From Belliella baltica DSM 15883 (GTDB lineage: Bacteria; Bacteroidota; Bacteroidia; Cytophagales; Cyclobacteriaceae), in contig NC_018010.1 in the NCBI RefSeq assembly GCF_000265405.1, positions 2,067,501 to 2,131,500 of the forward strand: a DNA stretch of 64,000 bases, read 5' to 3'. Shown here one piece after another: positions 60,513 through 64,000 of this stretch (its first letter is position 1; every line of letters begins with the position of its first letter). The position numbers and the translations under genes were made by a program. The notes beneath the pieces were generated by a model, which saw only the letters and a program-made list of their open reading frames with translations, did no database searches and was not told the DNA's origin.

Positions 60513-60556
60513 CAAAGAAAATAGATAAGCTATAGAATGCTCATGATTGGAGTCAA
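60513..60556 (-). promoter_or_regulatory. nirK promoter with FNR/DNR-like box
   Basis: Read on the minus strand, TTGAC-TCCA-ATCAT (60543-60556) matches the FNR consensus TTGAT-N4-ATCAA at 8 of 10 positions. A TTTCTTTG at 60513-60520 may be the -7 element, which would put the box at about -42. No better promoter was seen in 60443-60608. Confidence 0.5.
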
Positions 60557-60608
60557 TCCGATTTAACTATTTTGGCAGAAAAATATCTGCGAAATCGCAG
60601 GTTTGGGT

Positions 60609-61313
60609 TTAATATTGTGTTGCAAAAGCATAGTGGCTGATAACTTCTTTCAGTTTTCGGATATCACAGAGCAAAATTGCCCTTTCATGGGTTCCTATCA
60701 GGCCATCTTTTTTGAGAGAAGAAAGAACCCTGCTGACCTGTTCGGAATTGGTACCTATGATCTGGGCAATTTCCTGTCTGCTGAGATTGATCTCTACCTG
60801 ATTATCATTTGGATCGGGTAAGTAATTGTCAGCTATGTACAATAAACCTAAAATTACCTTCTCTTCATTGTTCATCAAGGCAAGACACTTAGTTCTGATT
60901 TCACTTTTTCTTAACTCTCTTGAATAAAACCGCATCACCTCAAAAGTGAATTTGGGATTCTCAATAAATGCATCCTGCAAAGTTCGATTATCAATAAAGC
61001 AAACCTGAGAATCTGTCAGGGTGACAGCACCAATACTGTATTTTTCCATATCTATGGCTGTATGGCCCAGCATATGGCCTTCTCGTGCCAATCGGACGGT
61101 ATGTTCTTTGCCATCCAAGCTTGAACTGATAACTTTTACTTTTCCTTTCAGAATAAAATAAGCACCCATCACCAAACTCCCTTCCATAAAAATAAACTGC
61201 CCTTTGGGGTAAATAGGTGAGTTTTTGGCAAGAGACAATTTATCCAGCCACTCCTCGCTACAATTTTTTACAAGGCAAGAAGAAGTTATACATACTTTAC
61301 AATTGACTTCCAT
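60609..61313 (-). CDS. Crp/Fnr-family regulator, FNR/DNR-like
   Basis: A 234-aa regulator with a cyclic-nucleotide-type beta-roll (about 25-140), a long dimer helix and a C-terminal helix-turn-helix (about 175-225; SRQEIAQIIGTNSEQVSRVLSSLKKDGLI). The E-SR residues in EQVSR are those that contact TGA in Fnr sites. The N-terminus MEVNCKVCITSSCLVKNC carries four cysteines in the first 18 residues, as in Fnr, so an oxygen- or NO-sensitive Fe-S cluster is plausible. Its place between nirK and norC fits control of both. I start at 61313 rather than the ATG 15 bases upstream. Confidence 0.88.
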   Translation of the reverse strand: MEVNCKVCITSSCLVKNCSEEWLDKLSLAKNSPIYPKGQFIFMEGSLVMGAYFILKGKVKVISSSLDGKEHTVRLAREGHMLGHTAIDMEKYSIGAVTLTDSQVCFIDNRTLQDAFIENPKFTFEVMRFYSRELRKSEIRTKCLALMNNEEKVILGLLYIADNYLPDPNDNQVEINLSRQEIAQIIGTNSEQVSRVLSSLKKDGLIGTHERAILLCDIRKLKEVISHYAFATQY

Positions 61314-61373
61314 AATTTGAAGATGCAAGTAAACTTTTGTTGAAGCTTTTTTTTCTGACCTGCGCCAAGTCTA

Positions 61374-61393
61374 AACCTGATCTACATCAGGTT
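61374..61393. promoter_or_regulatory. FNR/DNR-like palindrome between crp and norC
   Basis: Perfect 8-base arms AACCTGAT and ATCAGGTT surround CTAC. The four-base spacer and TGAT/ATCA core fit a Crp/Fnr-family site. It may serve both the regulator gene and norC. Confidence 0.65.
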
Positions 61394-61427
61394 TTTTTCA
61401 ATTTAGTAATTTTTTTTCAAAATCCTA

Positions 61428-61457
61428 TTTGATTTTTCAATTCTGGTTGTACCTTCG
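61428..61457 (+). promoter_or_regulatory. norC promoter
   Basis: TTTG at 61428-61431 and TACCTTCG at 61450-61457 are 18 bases apart, one base short of the usual spacing and with one mismatch in TAnnTTTG. The FNR-like palindrome would then sit near -81. Confidence 0.45.
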
Positions 61458-61465
61458 TTTCATTA

Positions 61466-61486
61466 AAAGATAAAAAGGTCTTTTAA
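61466..61486. promoter_or_regulatory. third AAAGAY-N7-TCTTTTAA site, norC operator
   Basis: A 21-bp match inside a longer perfect dyad, ATTAAAAGA-N8-TCTTTTAAT (61463-61488 region). It lies just behind the norC -7 element, where a bound repressor would block transcription. Confidence 0.6.
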
Positions 61487-61513
61487 TACTAAAATATTTA
61501 AACCCGGTTATAT

Positions 61514-61954
61514 ATGCTATCAAAATCACAGGCAAGGACATTCTTTCTGGGTGGTACGGTGGTGACCTTTCTGATATTTATCGGATTGACCATTTATTCC
61601 ATGGCTCCCAGCAATGACCAGTCCAATCATCAGAACATTACCGAACAGGTAATCAAAGGCAAGCACATTTGGGAAACCAATAATTGCATGGGTTGCCACG
61701 CTATTCTGGGAGAAGGTGGCTACTATGCTCCTGAGCTTACCAAAGTCATCGATAGGAAGGGAGCCCCTATGGTAAAGGCTATCCTTCAATCTCCGATTCC
61801 ATGGGCTCCCAATGGAAGGAAAATGGTAGCCTATGAAATGAGCGACGAAGATGCAGAAGCCATGGTTGAATACCTCAAGTGGATTGGGGAGATCGACCTC
61901 AATGGCTTTGAGAGGATTGTTTCACCATTGGCAAAAGACAAAATAAAAGACTAG
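61514..61954 (+). CDS. norC: nitric oxide reductase cytochrome c subunit
   Basis: A 146-aa protein with one N-terminal membrane anchor (about residues 10-31) and a periplasmic cytochrome c with CMGCH near residue 59 and an axial Met in GRKMVAYEM. It passes electrons to NorB. It is the first gene of the nor operon, behind a promoter with putative FNR-type and Rrf2-type sites. Confidence 0.94.
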   Translation: MLSKSQARTFFLGGTVVTFLIFIGLTIYSMAPSNDQSNHQNITEQVIKGKHIWETNNCMGCHAILGEGGYYAPELTKVIDRKGAPMVKAILQSPIPWAPNGRKMVAYEMSDEDAEAMVEYLKWIGEIDLNGFERIVSPLAKDKIKD

Positions 61955-61958
61955 AACT

Positions 61959-62072
61959 ATGAAATCGAGCATGTCAAAAATCTCTTTTAGAGACAAAATG
62001 CTGTCATGCGAGATTCCACCCCGATTATCGGGGCAGGTTATGACCATTGTAAACAAAAAAACAAACACATGA
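61959..62072 (+). CDS. possible 37-aa small protein between norC and norB
   Basis: An ATG 4 bases after the norC stop opens a frame of 37 codons whose TGA overlaps the norB start (ATGA). The peptide (MKSSMSKISFRDKMLSCEIP at its start) is basic and has no membrane segment. The frame contains a CCCCGATTATCGGGG palindrome at 62019-62033 that has no T run. It could be a coupling leader for norB, a real small protein, or chance. Confidence 0.3.
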   Translation: MKSSMSKISFRDKMLSCEIPPRLSGQVMTIVNKKTNT

Positions 62073-63424
62073 AATATAAATCACAACAGGTAGCCTACTG
62101 GTTTTTTGCCTTATGTATGCTGCTCTTCGCTCTACAGATCGTCTATGGATTTATCATGGGATTTGCCAGAATCGGCATGGATGGACTCCATGACTGGATT
62201 CCCTTCAATACCGCGAGGGCGGTTCATACCAATTTATTGGTTGTTTGGTTGCTGACCGGATTTATGGGTGCAGCATATTACATCATTCCGGAAGAAGCCC
62301 AAAGGGAACTCGTCAGTGTAAAACTGGCTTACGTGCAGCTGATTTCTCTGGCTGTGGTTGGGGTGGCTGCCATCACAGGTTACCACTTTAATATTTGGGA
62401 GGGAAGGAAATTTCTGGAAATTCCACGTGAATTGGATTATCTGGTAGTCGTCAATGTACTGCTCTTTTTAGGGATCATACTAGCTACTTTGTTTAAAGGG
62501 AAAAGGCAGACTACTACAGCATTGGTCATGACCATGGGGCTGGTATTTGCTGCGCTTTTGTATCTTCCTGGAATGATCTGGTTTGATTCACAGGTGACTG
62601 ACTCCTTTTTTAGATGGTGGGTAGTTCATCTTTGGGTAGAGGGTGTTTGGGAACTGATCATGGGCGGAATATTAGCCTTCCTTCTGATCAAATTGACAGG
62701 GGTAGATAGGGAAGTCATTGAAAAATGGCTTTATGTGATTGTTGGTTTGACCTTCCTGTCAGGAATTCTTGGTACAGGTCATCACTATTATTACATCGGT
62801 GTCAACAAAATCTGGTTGGTCGTAGGGGGAGTATTCTCTGCCTTGGAGCCACTTGCATTCTTGGCCATGGCCTTGTTTGCAGTCTATATGTACCGCAAAG
62901 GTGAGAAAAACCACCCCAACAAAATAGCCCTTTTCTGGACTATCGGAGCGGCTATTGTTTCTTTTATCGGTGCAGGGTTGCTGGGCTTTGCCCATACACT
63001 TCCTCAGACCAATCTCTACACCCACGGTACTTTGGTAACGGCTATGCATGGGCATTATGCTTTCTGGGGTGCTTATGTGATGATTGTATTGGCCATCATC
63101 AGTTATGCCATGCCTAATATCACCGGCAGAAAACGACATGACAAAACCAACGGGCATCTTGCTTTCTGGCTGTCAAATATCGGTATGCTCGGGATGGTGG
63201 TAGCACTTGGAGTTGCAGGTGTAGTACAAGTCTATCTGGAAAGAAGACTCAGCATGGATTTTATGGTGGCTCAGGAAGAAGTCAAAATCCACTTTGTGGT
63301 CATGCTGCTTTGTGCTACCATGTTTGCAACCGGAATCGGAATCTATATTTATGAATTTATCAAATATGGTAGGCCTACTGATGAAGCACTAACCAAAAAT
63401 GAAGAAGCTGTTTTGGTTAGTTAA
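62069..63424 (+). CDS. norB: nitric oxide reductase catalytic subunit
   Basis: A 451-aa heme-copper oxidase-family protein with about 12 membrane segments; it makes N2O from NO. Heme and FeB histidines are in VHTNLLVVWLL, VVHLWVEGVWEL, TGHHYYYIGV and HGHYAFWGAY. Glutamates typical of cNor are present (EGVWELIMGG). I start at 62069 (MKYKSQQVAYW); the frame is open further upstream, but those residues are not part of the family. Confidence 0.95.
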   Translation: MKYKSQQVAYWFFALCMLLFALQIVYGFIMGFARIGMDGLHDWIPFNTARAVHTNLLVVWLLTGFMGAAYYIIPEEAQRELVSVKLAYVQLISLAVVGVAAITGYHFNIWEGRKFLEIPRELDYLVVVNVLLFLGIILATLFKGKRQTTTALVMTMGLVFAALLYLPGMIWFDSQVTDSFFRWWVVHLWVEGVWELIMGGILAFLLIKLTGVDREVIEKWLYVIVGLTFLSGILGTGHHYYYIGVNKIWLVVGGVFSALEPLAFLAMALFAVYMYRKGEKNHPNKIALFWTIGAAIVSFIGAGLLGFAHTLPQTNLYTHGTLVTAMHGHYAFWGAYVMIVLAIISYAMPNITGRKRHDKTNGHLAFWLSNIGMLGMVVALGVAGVVQVYLERRLSMDFMVAQEEVKIHFVVMLLCATMFATGIGIYIYEFIKYGRPTDEALTKNEEAVLVS

Positions 63425-63554
63425 AGCCTTCATTTTAATTCTCAAACAGGAAAATAGGCCATCGGTCTGTTTCTTTATCAGATTTGCCGATTCCTGATTT
63501 TAGCTGGATTGTCTCTTCTGGCAGCCCGGCTTTCAAAACTCAAAACTCAACATT

Positions 63555-64000
63555 ATGGTCATCGAAGCACCTTATTATCATCAGACACATCAGGAATCGG
63601 AGGTTTTTTTACAAACCTTCCAAAACCGCATGCCTTTACTGCTAAAAGGGCCAACAGGAAGTGGGAAATCCCGGTTTGTGGAATATATGGCCCACACAAC
63701 AGGTCAGAAACTGATCACTATTTCCTGCCATGAAGAAACATCCTCTACGGATTTGATAGGTAGGTTTATTATCAAAGGAGCTGAAACGGTATGGATAGAT
63801 GGCCCACTGACCACCGCTGTTAGAGAAGGAGCCATCCTTTACCTGGATGAAGTGGCAGAGGCCCGGCCCGATGTGATTGTTGCGATCCATTCTTTGACAG
63901 ACCATAGAAGAGAGCTGTTTATAGATAAATTGGGAGAGACGGTAAAAGCGCACGAAAACTTTATGTTGATTGCTTCCTTCAATCCAGGTTACCAAAGAGG
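63555..64000 (+). CDS. norQ: NorQ/CbbQ-type AAA+ ATPase, partial
   Basis: The first 148 residues of a MoxR-type ATPase. Walker A GPTGSGKS is at 32-39, Walker B AILYLDE at 93-99, and FNPGYQ near the cut. NorQ with NorD activates the nor complex, probably by inserting FeB. The gene continues past the window end. The 130 bases after norB hold no gene, and the start is the first good ATG after them. Confidence 0.92.
   Translation, partial: MVIEAPYYHQTHQESEVFLQTFQNRMPLLLKGPTGSGKSRFVEYMAHTTGQKLITISCHEETSSTDLIGRFIIKGAETVWIDGPLTTAVREGAILYLDEVAEARPDVIVAIHSLTDHRRELFIDKLGETVKAHENFMLIASFNPGYQR

Noticed and set aside
62019..62033. CCCCGATTATCGGGG as a terminator between norC and norB
   Set aside because: It has no T run and lies inside the nor operon, where a strong terminator would not fit.
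63509..63733. Open frame overlapping the start of norQ
   Set aside because: The overlapping frame beginning at 63555 has Walker A and B motifs of NorQ, so the earlier frame is a shadow.

Overview
The window looks like a chromosomal segment of a Bacteroidota bacterium, most likely order Cytophagales near Cyclobacteriaceae. The grounds are AT-rich DNA with weak Shine-Dalgarno signals, promoters of the Bacteroidota type (TTTG, about 19 bases, TAnnTTTG), and many lipoproteins. The gene repertoire also fits: clade II NosZ, a MoaC-MoaB fusion, MetZ behind a SAM riboswitch, DUF2911, TIGR02757 and a 6-bladed propeller lipoprotein. Placement below phylum is inference.

Layout. 1-832: 3' end of a 23S rRNA gene, a 5S rRNA gene and a terminator. 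1093-7495: pyrRB, two paralogous secreted proteins and polX. 7506-12471: small membrane and lipoprotein genes, an IS66 element (8831-10413) that splits a membrane-protein gene and has a perfect 8-bp target duplication, tRNA-Asn, and a Fic protein. 12540-24985: housekeeping genes (nfeD, LysM, M24 peptidase, DUF2911, metZ with SAM riboswitch, pth, rplY, prs, comB, gcvT). 25194-28472: a short secreted-peptide gene and a propeller lipoprotein separated by an IS1182 element.

28955 to the right end is almost entirely a denitrification region. nos block (29011-37958, minus): Rrf2 regulator, Ric iron-sulfur repair protein, a membrane protein fused to cytochrome c, clade II nosZ, an unknown membrane protein, nosL, nosD, nosF, nosY. 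Molybdenum-cofactor and transport block (39440-48237, minus): moaCB, moaE, moeB-rhodanese, moaD, narK, mobA, a TSUP transporter, moeA, moaA. Nitrate-reduction operon (48245-54439, minus): narK, a NarI-like membrane protein, a molybdopterin nitrate reductase, a four-cluster ferredoxin, a Tat-type Rieske protein and an 84-aa membrane protein. nir block (56421-60442, minus): HPP transporter, SCO protein, nirV and nirK with a C-terminal cytochrome c. nor block (from 61514, plus): norC, norB and the start of norQ, divergent from a Crp/Fnr regulator. Together these could carry nitrate to dinitrogen and supply the cofactor and the NO-stress response.

Two recurring promoter motifs tie the blocks together. 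A 21-bp AAAGAY-N7-TCTTTTAA site lies in the Rrf2/nos, narK/queD and norC promoter regions. An FNR/DNR-like dyad lies upstream of narK, nirK and norC, at about -42 for the first two if my -7 assignments are right. The least familiar parts are the composition of the nitrate reductase module, the membrane-protein/cytochrome fusion beside nosZ, and the intergenic repeat families around these operons.
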